From Gammaproteobacteria bacterium (lineage in GTDB: Bacteria > Pseudomonadota > Gammaproteobacteria > Thiohalospirales > Thiohalospiraceae), in NCBI GenBank assembly GCA_011322575.1, contig DRMK01000026.1:1-17645 (forward strand): 17,645 bases of DNA, read 5' to 3'. Of the stretch, positions 7,501-15,047 are shown piece after piece. The translations under genes were made by a program, and so were the position numbers. Position 1 is the first letter of the stretch. Each line of letters starts with the position of its first letter. Below the pieces are notes generated by a model, which did not search any database, had not been told where the DNA came from, and saw nothing but the letters and a program-made list of their open reading frames with translations.

Positions 7501-7623
7501 TTAAGGTCCGCCGATCAGATAGAGAACGAACAGGACGACGGCGAGCAGGATTGCCCAGGTGAGGGAGACCACGAAGCGTCCCAACCCTTTTATGAAACGG
7601 TTTTCCGAAGGATCAGATCTCAA
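7501..7623 (-). CDS. 40-aa single-span membrane protein overlapping the fusion gene
   Basis: The frame ends at TAA (7501-7503) and encodes a short polar, basic N-terminus (SDPSENRFIKGLGRF) followed by one hydrophobic span (VVSLTWAILLAVVLFVLYLI) and GGP. No ATG fits close by. A TTG at 7623 has GGGAG about 9 nt upstream and overlaps the end of the large upstream gene (stop TGA at 7613-7615), an arrangement typical of translational coupling. A longer version from an ATG at 7770 would add 49 residues antigenically unlike the rest and lying wholly inside the upstream gene, so I reject it. The topology prediction is an N-in or tail-anchored inner-membrane peptide. I do not recognise the family; coupling suggests it works with the fusion protein. 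Confidence 0.6.
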   Translation of the reverse strand: MRSDPSENRFIKGLGRFVVSLTWAILLAVVLFVLYLIGGP

Positions 7624-10600
7624 TATTTCCCGCTCCCCGCCTACGCGGTTTTGGAGAAACAACCCCGGGAGGGTTTGCCGCCCCGCTGTTTTCGCCGTGG
7701 GGGGCGAAATGCCACAGCGGAACCATCCGCTCCAGGGTGGAGTCGCCGCCGTGGCGGTAGCCCCTGCCATCGGCTGTCAGGCGGAAGCCGTGGTCGGCGA
7801 AGATCAGCAGTGGCCTGCCGGGATCCAGCTGCGGCAGCACCTTTTTCACCGCGATGCGCAGCTCGGCGGCGATCCGGGTCACCAGCTCGTCGAAACCGGT
7901 GGCGGCCGCGTGGATCTGCTCATCCACCACATCCAGCTTCGCCATGGGGTGGTTGATGCCGTCGGCGAGAAGCTGGCGGTAGCAGCCGTCGGTGCTGGAG
8001 TCGCGGGAGACCTCGGCGAAGGTGACGAGGGGCGGCGCCCAGGCGGAGAAGAGCTCGGTGACGGGGGCACGCAGCGGTTCCAGCAGCGGCAGGCCGAGGC
8101 AGTCGATCAGCAGCCACTGGTGGCCCAGGCAGCGGTCCAGCGCCTCGGGTAGTGGCACCACCCCGGCCAGGGGGGTGCAGGCCAGCTCCTCCAGCCACTC
8201 CAGCCATGCATCCCCGGCCAGCCGGTGCATGACGCCGGAGTGGCGGTAGAGGGTGCTGCTGGCGGCAGCCAGCGCGGCCGGTGTGGAGGGGCGTTCCCGG
8301 TTGCGGAAGATCTGGACCGCCCGTGTCGCCGAGCCCTCCGGCAGCGGCTCCTCCGGGAGCGGGATCTGCCCTTCCAGCAGCCACTCCAGGATCCGCTTCT
8401 CCCCGCTGGCGTCGAGGCCGATCTCATCCAGCCGCCGCAGCGCGGCCGCTCCCACCTGCTCCGGACCAAGCTGTCCGCTTATGGTGCGCAGCGCCTCCCG
8501 ATCCAGTCCCGGCGGCAGCGGGATCCCGTGGCGCAGCGCCTGCGCGCCGCACCAGCTGGCCACCGACTCCGGCACCGGCCCGCCACGGGAACGGCGCCGG
8601 AAGCGGATCCGCCGGCCTCCCGTCTCCGCAAACAGCCTCTCCAGCCGGGCGAGCAGCTCCGCGGGTTCCCAGCTGTGCTGCTCCAGCAGCTCCAGCACCA
8701 CCGATTCATCCAGCTCCCGGACCAGGTCCAGTCCCGCCAGGTGCTGGTCGAGCAGTTCGATGTCGCCGATCTCCGGCAGCGGTTGCCTCCCCTCCAGGTA
8801 GCCTTGGACGGCGCTGCCTGGCTCCACCCCTTGTTCCTGCCACTCCCGCAGTCGTCTCCTGACACTCTCCTGCCGGAAAAAGAGCTGCACCTGCTCCTCG
8901 ATCTCCCGGCTCAGCCGGCCAAAGCGCTGCAGCAGCTCGGCCACCGGCGCGGACTCGCCGTCGAAGCCGCAGCTGCAGACCGGCTGGTAGTCGAGATTGA
9001 CCAGCCCCCGGCAGCATCGGCTGCGCAGCTCCCGGCGGCAGGACTCCACTGCGGCCAGCTGCTGCTCCAGTCCCAGGTGGCGGCTGGCCGCCAGCGCGGG
9101 GGGCTGCCACTGCCAGATGGGGTGCTGCTGGACGGAGTGCCACCAGCGCTGGTGGGCGGCGCGGTAGCTCTCCTTGTGGTCCGCGTAGATGGCGCCGGCT
9201 TGCCGGAGCCACTGCTCCAGCTGATCGGGCTGATCCAGGGGCGGCATCTCTCCCAGGGCCTCCAGCGCGGCGGCGGCCGGGGTGCCGGCCAGCGCCGCGT
9301 GCTGCAGTAGATGGCGGTAGCGCTCTATCTCGGTGAGCAGCCGGGTGAGCCGCTGCTCCATGGCGGTGAACTCCTCCAGCTCCGCCAGAAGGGCGGGCAC
9401 CGACTTCGCTTCGTAGAGGAACTGGCGCAGCCCCTGCAGCGGGTCACCCTGTTCGGCCAGCGCTCTCCAGGCGGCCAGATGGGTGCGCAGCCGCTGTAGC
9501 AGGCCCTCCCCCTGGGGAAGGCCCTGCAGGCGGGTCACCAGCGGCTGCAGGCGTTCCGTCGCCCGTTGCGCCGCGCTGCGCAGCCGGGTGGCGATGCGGC
9601 GCTGGGCCAGGATGCTCCACTGGCGTGGCGCCGGAACCTGGAAGGCGCTGCAGAGCTGCTCCATGGCCCGGAGCTGCTCTCCGCCGAGGGAGCTGCCGGG
9701 CACCACCCGATCATACTGCAGCGGGTTGGGCAGGGTCTCGAAGGTGTCCCGGTAGGAGCTTCCCTCCTTGACGATGTCCAGCTCCCCCTGCAGCAGCAGG
9801 AAGATCAGCAGTGCCTTGACCTGGTCCGGCACCAGTCCGTAGATGGGGCAGGCCAGGTGCCGGGCGATGGTTCCGGGAGAGGGGTCGTGCTCCAGCAACG
9901 GGGTGACGAGGGTCACCAGCTCGTGCCGCTCCAGGTTGCCGGGAATGGTGTACCCCCGTCCCTTGCGGCGCAGCAGCCCCATCGGCACCAGATAGGCCTC
10001 GCGGATCAACATCACATACTCGTCCGCCTGCTCGGCGAGCAGGTCGGATTCGGCGGCGAAGCGCATCAGCCGCCGCCAGGCCTCCTTCGGCAGCGGCCCG
10101 TGGGCCGGCGCAAACCGCTCGAAGGCGGGCCAGGTGCGCCGCATCGCCCAGAGCGCCAGGCTCTCCAGCCACCCCTCCGGCGCACCCTTGAGGTCGAAGC
10201 GGGGCGGGGGCTCCCGTTTTCCCTCCGGCGTCACCAGCGACGCCTCCAGCCAGGCGTTGCGCAGCGCTCCCTGCCAGGCGGGGAGCCGCGTCTGGATGCG
10301 TTGCGCCAGCCGCTGGCTCTGCTCCATCCCCAGCGGGTGCTCGCGCATCCTGGCAAGCGCCGCCAGCTCCACCAGATCCGCGCCGGGGCGGATGGGGGCC
10401 GGGATCAGCGTATAGCAGCCGGGGGCGACGGCCGCCTCGCCCCAGGGGAGGCGGATACAGAGCCCGACTACCCCCTCCTCCTCCAGCGGTTCCGGCTCCT
10501 TCTCCCCGCACCAGACGGCATACCGCCGCTCGTGGAAGCGCCAGGTCAGGCGCCGGTGCTGGTACCGTTCGCGGGGCAGTGTGAACGGGTTGAACTGCCC

Positions 10601-11992
10601 CTCCGGCAGCAGCGGGGCGAGCAGCTCCAGCACCAGCTCCTCCTGCCCCTGCAGGGCGGCCACCTCCCGCTTCAGGCGGGTTTCGAAGGCGGCGCTGCCA
10701 TCCTCCCTGAGCTCCAGCCGGTAGCCCCCTTTGCGGCGCGCCACGAAGCGCCCCTGATCGGCGAGCCGCGCCAGCACCTTCTCGATGATTTCGCGGTTGC
10801 GCGCCGGCTCCACCCGGCTGGCGCTGAACAGCAGCCACGCGGAGGCCTGCCGGGCGGTCAGGGTCTCCCGGGCGGGGGAGAGGTGGACCAGCACCAGCAG
10901 CCTCAACAGGCGCTGCGCGAGGTTGCGCAGCAGGGGTTTGTCGAACAGCTCGTCCAGATGTTTCTGGTACCAGGGGAAGAGCCGTTGCGCCAGCGGGATG
11001 AACTCCGGCTGCAGCTCGAACAGGTCGCGGAAGTGATCGACGATTCGATCCGGGGTGATCAGCTCTCCCCAGGGCCGCTCCAGGAACGGCTCCACGCCGC
11101 GGGCCGGATCTCCCCGCAGGGTGGTCACCACGAAGTCCACCACGCCCCGGGTCTGGGAGAAGCGGTCCCGGATCTCCTCCAGCAGCATCAGGGTGGCCGG
11201 ATGCAGCGGATAGATCCTCTGCAGCAGCGGCAGATCCAGCTCCCTCGGGGAGAAGGACTCTCTCAGCTTGCCGACCAGGCGCTGCACCGCCTCCCCGTAC
11301 CCCTCGCGCTTGACCAGGATGCTGTCGGCAATCAGGGTCTGGATATGGGCCGGGGTCAACAGCAGGCGCAGCGGATAGCGGTCCTTGATCTTGCGGTAGA
11401 GGGAGTGCTCCAGCTCGCCGGTGTGTTCGATCCCCTCCTGCATCGCCGCCAGGATCCAGAATCTCCGGTCCCGCGACCATTCCCCCAGAAACTGGAGGAA
11501 GCGCACATCCTCGTTGAAGGCGCGCGCATCCCCCTTGGAGCGCAGGAACTCGGAGAGCTCGTCCAGGATCAGCAGGGTGCCGTCCCCCTCGAAGCCATCC
11601 CAGACGAGACGGCGATCCCCCTGATCCGGTTTCAGGCCCAGCGCCGAGCAGACGATCTCCTCGAGCCGGTTGGCGGCGCTGAAGTTGACCAGGGAGAGCG
11701 GAACCACACGCACGGGAGAGGAGACCAGCGCGCCGGCGCGCAGCTGCTGGGTCAGGTAGCCCAGGAGATGGGACTTGCCGGAGCCGTAGTGACCGATGAG
11801 GAAGGCGCCGCCCCCCTCGCCGCGCTCCAGCATCCGCCGTACCGCGCCCAGATGGGTCTTGATCTCCGGGGTGACCAGAAAGCTGTCGCTCAGCCACTGC
11901 GCCGCCTCGGACTCCAGGTCCGCCAGGCGCACCACGGTCGGGTGCGGTCTGACCTCGAGCAGATCCCCGATATTGGTAATCTCTCCCGACAT
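7613..11992 (-). CDS. BrxC/PglY-like P-loop ATPase fused to a PglZ-like phosphatase domain
   Basis: This 1459-residue protein opens with a BrxC/PglY/DUF6079-type ATPase. The Walker A is GHYGSGKS (67-74), the Walker B LLILDE (140-145), and YPLHP followed by FSQTRGVVDFV (about 261-289) resembles the family's sensor region. Residues 355-430 look like a winged helix. The middle is mostly helical, with a Cys cluster at 985, 993, 994, 1006 and 1008. The last 170 residues hold an alkaline-phosphatase-superfamily core: D1297 (LLIDCLG), candidate nucleophile T1324, D1357 and H1361 (DEQIH), D1400-H1401 (FADHG) and H1414 (YRHGG). In BREX phage defence BrxC and PglZ are separate proteins. I chose the ATG at 11992 because the frame upstream lies antisense to a better TPR gene; no clear ribosome site precedes it, so translation may be leaderless or weak. 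A defence role is inference. Confidence 0.8.
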   Translation of the reverse strand: MSGEITNIGDLLEVRPHPTVVRLADLESEAAQWLSDSFLVTPEIKTHLGAVRRMLERGEGGGAFLIGHYGSGKSHLLGYLTQQLRAGALVSSPVRVVPLSLVNFSAANRLEEIVCSALGLKPDQGDRRLVWDGFEGDGTLLILDELSEFLRSKGDARAFNEDVRFLQFLGEWSRDRRFWILAAMQEGIEHTGELEHSLYRKIKDRYPLRLLLTPAHIQTLIADSILVKREGYGEAVQRLVGKLRESFSPRELDLPLLQRIYPLHPATLMLLEEIRDRFSQTRGVVDFVVTTLRGDPARGVEPFLERPWGELITPDRIVDHFRDLFELQPEFIPLAQRLFPWYQKHLDELFDKPLLRNLAQRLLRLLVLVHLSPARETLTARQASAWLLFSASRVEPARNREIIEKVLARLADQGRFVARRKGGYRLELREDGSAAFETRLKREVAALQGQEELVLELLAPLLPEGQFNPFTLPRERYQHRRLTWRFHERRYAVWCGEKEPEPLEEEGVVGLCIRLPWGEAAVAPGCYTLIPAPIRPGADLVELAALARMREHPLGMEQSQRLAQRIQTRLPAWQGALRNAWLEASLVTPEGKREPPPRFDLKGAPEGWLESLALWAMRRTWPAFERFAPAHGPLPKEAWRRLMRFAAESDLLAEQADEYVMLIREAYLVPMGLLRRKGRGYTIPGNLERHELVTLVTPLLEHDPSPGTIARHLACPIYGLVPDQVKALLIFLLLQGELDIVKEGSSYRDTFETLPNPLQYDRVVPGSSLGGEQLRAMEQLCSAFQVPAPRQWSILAQRRIATRLRSAAQRATERLQPLVTRLQGLPQGEGLLQRLRTHLAAWRALAEQGDPLQGLRQFLYEAKSVPALLAELEEFTAMEQRLTRLLTEIERYRHLLQHAALAGTPAAAALEALGEMPPLDQPDQLEQWLRQAGAIYADHKESYRAAHQRWWHSVQQHPIWQWQPPALAASRHLGLEQQLAAVESCRRELRSRCCRGLVNLDYQPVCSCGFDGESAPVAELLQRFGRLSREIEEQVQLFFRQESVRRRLREWQEQGVEPGSAVQGYLEGRQPLPEIGDIELLDQHLAGLDLVRELDESVVLELLEQHSWEPAELLARLERLFAETGGRRIRFRRRSRGGPVPESVASWCGAQALRHGIPLPPGLDREALRTISGQLGPEQVGAAALRRLDEIGLDASGEKRILEWLLEGQIPLPEEPLPEGSATRAVQIFRNRERPSTPAALAAASSTLYRHSGVMHRLAGDAWLEWLEELACTPLAGVVPLPEALDRCLGHQWLLIDCLGLPLLEPLRAPVTELFSAWAPPLVTFAEVSRDSSTDGCYRQLLADGINHPMAKLDVVDEQIHAAATGFDELVTRIAAELRIAVKKVLPQLDPGRPLLIFADHGFRLTADGRGYRHGGDSTLERMVPLWHFAPHGENSGAANPPGVVSPKPRRRGAGNIEI

Positions 11993-12019
11993 GGAGCAAA
12001 CTTTAACATATCGACCGAA

Positions 12020-12030
12020 ACCACTGTGGT
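12020..12030. promoter_or_regulatory. inverted repeat in the 39-bp divergent gap
   Basis: ACCAC (12020-12024), T, then GTGGT (12026-12030) form a perfect short palindrome immediately before the TPR gene start and about 28 bp from the fusion gene start. The gap is too short for two separate promoters, so both must overlap coding DNA. A regulator bound here could control both genes; it could also be chance. Confidence 0.25.
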
Positions 12031-12031
12031 G

Positions 12032-13018
12032 ATGGAGACACGAGAGCGCGTGATCACGGTACTGCGCCGCAACCTCCGGCAGGCGATCCGCAGGAGGGAT
12101 CTGGAGCAGGCGGCCAATCTGCTGCAGCGGCTCAAGAGCGAAGAGCCCCTCTCCGTGGAGTGCCGCGGGCTGGAGCTGGAGTATCTGCTGGCCGGCGACA
12201 ATCGTGAGGAGGCCCGCCTGCTGGCGGAGCAGCTGTTGCGCCTCCACCCCGGCTCCGCGCGCATCCACTATCTCGCCGGTCGCATGGAGTACCGGGAGCG
12301 GCGCTACCGGCAGGCGCTCGCCCGCTTCACCGAGAGCGACCGGCTGTTCCCCCACTGGCGGGCGCGGCTCTGGTGCGGCAAGAGCCTCACCCAGCTCGGC
12401 GACTACGCCGCGGCGGAGGGGGTGTTGCTGGAGCTCTATGCCGACCATCCACGGGTCGGGCGGGAGCTGGCCTGGCTCTACGAGCGGATGGAGAACGGCG
12501 AGCGTGCCCTGCGCTATCTGCGGCCCTATCTCGACAGGTACCCGGACGACGCCGGGGCGCAGGCGCAGCTGCAGCGGCTGCGCTCGCAGGAGCTGGCGCC
12601 GGAGGAGCTGCTGGCGGAGGTGGAGATGCTGCTCGAGCTGGGCGAGGAGATTCCGCAGCAGATGGCGGCGGCCTACCTGCAGCGGCTGCTGGAGCGGGGT
12701 GAGGGGGAGACGGCCCGGAGATTCGTGGCCGAGCGGCTGGCGGAGATGGGGCCGGAGACCGCCGCCGTCCTGGCCTGGAGCTGTTACCGCCTGCAGGCCT
12801 ACGATCTGGCACTGCAGCTGTTTCTCGCCGGGCTGCCGGCGCAGACCGGCAACTACAAGTACCTCCAGTCCCTGGAGGCGGCCGCGGCGCGCTGCGATCG
12901 GCTCGGGGAGCTGATCACCGCCTACGAGCAGCACGCCCCCGAACAGAAACAGCTCTACGGCAGGATCAAGCGGCTGAAAAGGCGGGCAGTGCAGGCCGGT
13001 GGGGAGAGCCCCACCTAG
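12032..13018 (+). CDS. cytoplasmic tetratricopeptide-repeat protein
   Basis: The 328-residue product is almost all amphipathic helix in TPR-like pairs. The clearest repeats run from about residue 75 to 140 (IHYLAGRMEYRERRYRQALA, then LWCGKSLTQLGDYAAAEGVL) and recur around 150-175 and 245-275. There is no signal peptide or membrane span, so it should be a cytoplasmic scaffold. The N-terminus is basic (RRNLRQAIRRRDL). ATG at 12032 is preceded in frame by two GTG codons and no good ribosome site, so the start could move by up to 6 bp. It is divergent from the ATPase-phosphatase fusion gene by 39 bp, which hints at shared regulation or function. I do not recognise a named family. The reverse strand is also open here but yields low-complexity antisense protein. 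Confidence 0.75.
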   Translation: METRERVITVLRRNLRQAIRRRDLEQAANLLQRLKSEEPLSVECRGLELEYLLAGDNREEARLLAEQLLRLHPGSARIHYLAGRMEYRERRYRQALARFTESDRLFPHWRARLWCGKSLTQLGDYAAAEGVLLELYADHPRVGRELAWLYERMENGERALRYLRPYLDRYPDDAGAQAQLQRLRSQELAPEELLAEVEMLLELGEEIPQQMAAAYLQRLLERGEGETARRFVAERLAEMGPETAAVLAWSCYRLQAYDLALQLFLAGLPAQTGNYKYLQSLEAAAARCDRLGELITAYEQHAPEQKQLYGRIKRLKRRAVQAGGESPT

Positions 13019-13052
13019 GGGGCGTCAGCGGCTTTGGAGGGGAACATCAGAC

Positions 13053-13080
13053 TTCAATAACATGGATTTTGGTCTATTAT
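13053..13080 (+). promoter_or_regulatory. candidate promoter ahead of the MITE-like element and raiA/hpf-type gene
   Basis: TTCAAT (13053-13058) and TATTAT (13075-13080) are 16 bp apart in an AT-rich patch that contrasts with the GC-rich surroundings. Transcription from here would run through the whole repeat element before reaching the hibernation-factor gene at 13406, giving a leader of about 320 nt. Confidence 0.35.
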
Positions 13081-13116
13081 CTTTTCTGTAGGCAGGTGTG
13101 GAACGGACGCGACATA

Positions 13117-13335
13117 CCAAGACAATCGATGACAAAGCCTCATTCAGCGGAAGTCTGGACGGTCCGCCGCAAGCAAGCCGGCGCAACTCCGCGGATGTCG
13201 TCCAGAGCCCAGCCTCACGCATCCCGGCTCTGTGTTGCGGCTCCTGGCAAGGGGGCCAGCCATTCCCTGCGGAGCGTGCCTTGATCCGCAGTGCGTGGGG
13301 TCCTCTGAACAAGATTGTGCCGTCGATTGTCTTGC
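13117..13335. mobile_element. 218-bp MITE-like non-coding element
   Basis: The ends carry a perfect 12-bp inverted repeat, CAAGACAATCGA (13118-13129) and its complement (13323-13334). Extended to 33 bp, the two arms agree at 25 positions and share TTCAG then GG. The left arm also matches the hairpin repeat at 3360-3422. No credible gene lies inside. The interior has a further hairpin, CTGCGGA (13267-13273) with TCCGCAG (13285-13291). No clear target-site duplication is visible. The size, inverted ends, lack of coding and a second related copy fit a miniature transposable element moved by a transposase encoded elsewhere. It fills most of the 387-bp gap between the TPR gene and the hibernation-factor gene. 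Confidence 0.65.
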
Positions 13336-13405
13336 GTAACAGGGGAGATGCATCCCCGAAGACAGTAATCAGCCATAAAACACGTTTGATCCAGGGGGTT
13401 ATTAT

Positions 13406-13765
13406 ATGAAATTACCATTACAGATTACCGCCAGGAACATCGAACTCACGGAGGCCATCGAAGGGGCCGTGCGTGACAGGGCGCGGAAGCTGGAGCGGTT
13501 CTACGACAGGATAGTGAGCTGCCGGGTGGTGGTGGATGCTCCGCATCGCCACCAGCGGAAAGGGGTGATGTACAACGCCTGCATAGATATTACCGTGCCC
13601 GGCTCGGAGGTGGTAGTGAAACGGGAGCCGCACGAGGATCTCTATGTGGCCATACACGAGGCATTCGACGCCGCGCGTCGCCAGCTGCAGGAGATCTCCC
13701 GCCGGCAGCGCGGTGGAGGAAAGCCCCTGCTGCGCCCGGTCGGAGAGGTGGTTGCCGAGACGTAG
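13406..13765 (+). CDS. HPF/RaiA-family ribosome hibernation factor
   Basis: The 119-residue product is a single-domain ribosome-associated inhibitor. It has the family opening LQITARNIELTEAIEGAVRD and the central ACIDITVPGSEVVVKREPHE, then LYVAIHEAFDAARRQLQEIS and a basic tail (RRQRGGGKP). Such proteins bind the 30S subunit across the mRNA and tRNA sites and silence or dimerise ribosomes in stationary phase. The tail is too short for the extra dimerisation domain of long HPF. The start ATG has AGGGGG at 13393-13398, 7 nt upstream. It is not beside rpoN or ptsN, the usual neighbours of E. coli-type hpf. A hairpin, GGGGA (13342-13346) with TCCCC (13353-13357), sits in the leader. Whether it should be called raiA or hpf is open. 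Confidence 0.88.
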   Translation: MKLPLQITARNIELTEAIEGAVRDRARKLERFYDRIVSCRVVVDAPHRHQRKGVMYNACIDITVPGSEVVVKREPHEDLYVAIHEAFDAARRQLQEISRRQRGGGKPLLRPVGEVVAET

Positions 13766-13792
13766 AGCGGGAACCGCCAAATGCGGGAAACC

Positions 13793-13822
13793 GGGGCTGC
13801 TACTGGCAGCCCCTTCTTTTAT
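13793..13822 (+). terminator. Rho-independent terminator of the hibernation-factor gene
   Basis: GGGGCTGC (13793-13800) and GCAGCCCC (13806-13813) form a perfect 8-bp stem with loop TACTG, followed by TTCTTTTAT. It begins 27 bp after the stop codon and separates this gene from the convergent hemW. Confidence 0.92.
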
Positions 13823-13848
13823 CGGAATCGGATGGCGTCCGTTCTCTG

Positions 13849-15042
13849 TCAGCAGGCAGGAACAAACAGCTCCAGCAGGTCGTTCAGATAGCGCCTCCCC
13901 CGTTCAGTGGCGCGGATTGTGGCGCCGTCCCGCTCCAGCAGCCCGCGCTCCCGCGCCTTCTCCATCTGTCGCTCCAGACCGGCCATGGGGAGGCCGGTCC
14001 GCTCCGGGAACAGACCCCTCTCGAACCCCTCCGTGAGGCGCAGCGCGTTCATCATGAACTCCAGGGCTATGGTGCCGCCCTCCAGGTGCTCACGGCTCTG
14101 GATGGCGTCCGCGCCACCGGCGGCCGCCAGATAGCGCTGCGGGTGGCGCACCCTGCTGATTCTGGTGATGGAGCGGGTCGCCGGATCGGTGAGTTTGCTG
14201 TGGGCCCCCGCACCGATGCCCAGGTAGTCCCCGAAGCGCCAGTAGTTGAGGTTGTGGCGGCAACGCCGTCCGGGACGGGCGTAGGCCGACACCTCGTACT
14301 GGCCGTATCCGTGGGCGGTGAGCAGCTGCGTTCCCTGGAGCTGCATCTGCCACGCCAAGTGGTCGTCCGGCAGGTTGGGCTGGTGGTGATGAAAAGAGGT
14401 GTGGGGCTCGATGGTGAGCTGGTAGAGGGAGATGTGCTCCGGTTGCTGGGCGATGGCGACCCGCAGATCCCGTTCGGCCATCCGCAGATCCTGTCCCGGC
14501 AGGGCGAACATCAGATCCAGGTTGATGTTTTGGAACCCGGCCGCTTGCGCCAGCTCCACCGCGCGGCGCGCCTCGCGGCCGTCGTGGATGCGTCCTGTGG
14601 CGAGTAGCAGCCGGTCGTCGAAGCTCTGAACACCGATGGATAGCCGGTTGATGCCGGCGGCATGAAACTCCCGGAAGCGGCCGGCGTCCGCGGTGCCGGG
14701 GTTGGCCTCCAGGGTGATCTCGGTGTCGGGGCCGAGACGCAGCAGCGCGCGCAGCCGCGACAGCAGGGTGTCGATGGCCCGGGCCGAGAGCAGGCTGGGG
14801 GTGCCCCCGCCAATGAAGATGGTCTGGATGGTGCGCCCCCAGATATCGGGCAGGGAGCTCTCCAGGTCGGCCGTCAGGGCATCCAGGTAGGCGGCTTCCG
14901 GCAGCAGGTCGTCAGCGGTCTCGTGGGAGTTGAAGTCGCAGTAGGGGCATTTGCGCACGCACCAGGGGATGTGGATGTAGAGGCCAAGGGGCGGCGGCGT
15001 GGCGGGGCCGGGCTGCAGCTCCGGTGGCAGCGGCTTCAGCAT
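13849..15042 (-). CDS. hemW: HemW-type radical SAM haem chaperone
   Basis: The 397-residue product has the radical-SAM motif C28-x3-C32-x2-C35 in IPWCVRKCPYCDFNSH, then IFIGGGTPSLL, EANPGT, INRLSIGVQSFDD and NLDLMFALPGQ, all typical of HemW. The HemN-like C-terminal domain follows (NYWRFGDYLGIGAGAHSKL, EFMMNALRLTEGF). HemW binds and delivers haem; it was once annotated as coproporphyrinogen oxidase but is not the true HemN. The ATG at 15042 lies 5 bp after the rdgB stop. The open frame continues upstream to 15246, but only as antisense to rdgB's own reading and without family similarity, so the shorter start is chosen. It is last in the rph-rdgB-hemW unit. Confidence 0.94.
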   Translation of the reverse strand: MLKPLPPELQPGPATPPPLGLYIHIPWCVRKCPYCDFNSHETADDLLPEAAYLDALTADLESSLPDIWGRTIQTIFIGGGTPSLLSARAIDTLLSRLRALLRLGPDTEITLEANPGTADAGRFREFHAAGINRLSIGVQSFDDRLLLATGRIHDGREARRAVELAQAAGFQNINLDLMFALPGQDLRMAERDLRVAIAQQPEHISLYQLTIEPHTSFHHHQPNLPDDHLAWQMQLQGTQLLTAHGYGQYEVSAYARPGRRCRHNLNYWRFGDYLGIGAGAHSKLTDPATRSITRISRVRHPQRYLAAAGGADAIQSREHLEGGTIALEFMMNALRLTEGFERGLFPERTGLPMAGLERQMEKARERGLLERDGATIRATERGRRYLNDLLELFVPAC

Positions 15043-15047
15043 GGCGC

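Noticed and set aside
9566..12031. A very long plus-strand open frame running antisense to the fusion gene and continuous with the TPR gene
   Set aside because: Its protein is low-complexity and rich in Gln, Gly, Arg and Leu, as expected from the reverse of a GC-rich Leu/Glu/Arg-rich gene. The minus strand here has clear ATPase motifs, and TPR similarity starts only at 12032.
11993..12934. A 314-residue N-terminal extension of the fusion protein on the minus strand
   Set aside because: The extension is antisense to the TPR repeats and has no domain-like features; BrxC-like proteins begin close to the MSGEITNIGDLLEVR start.
13098..13409. A 103-residue plus-strand frame across the repeat element
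   Set aside because: There is no ribosome site or recognisable domain, and both ends lie in the inverted repeats; the region reads better as a non-coding element.
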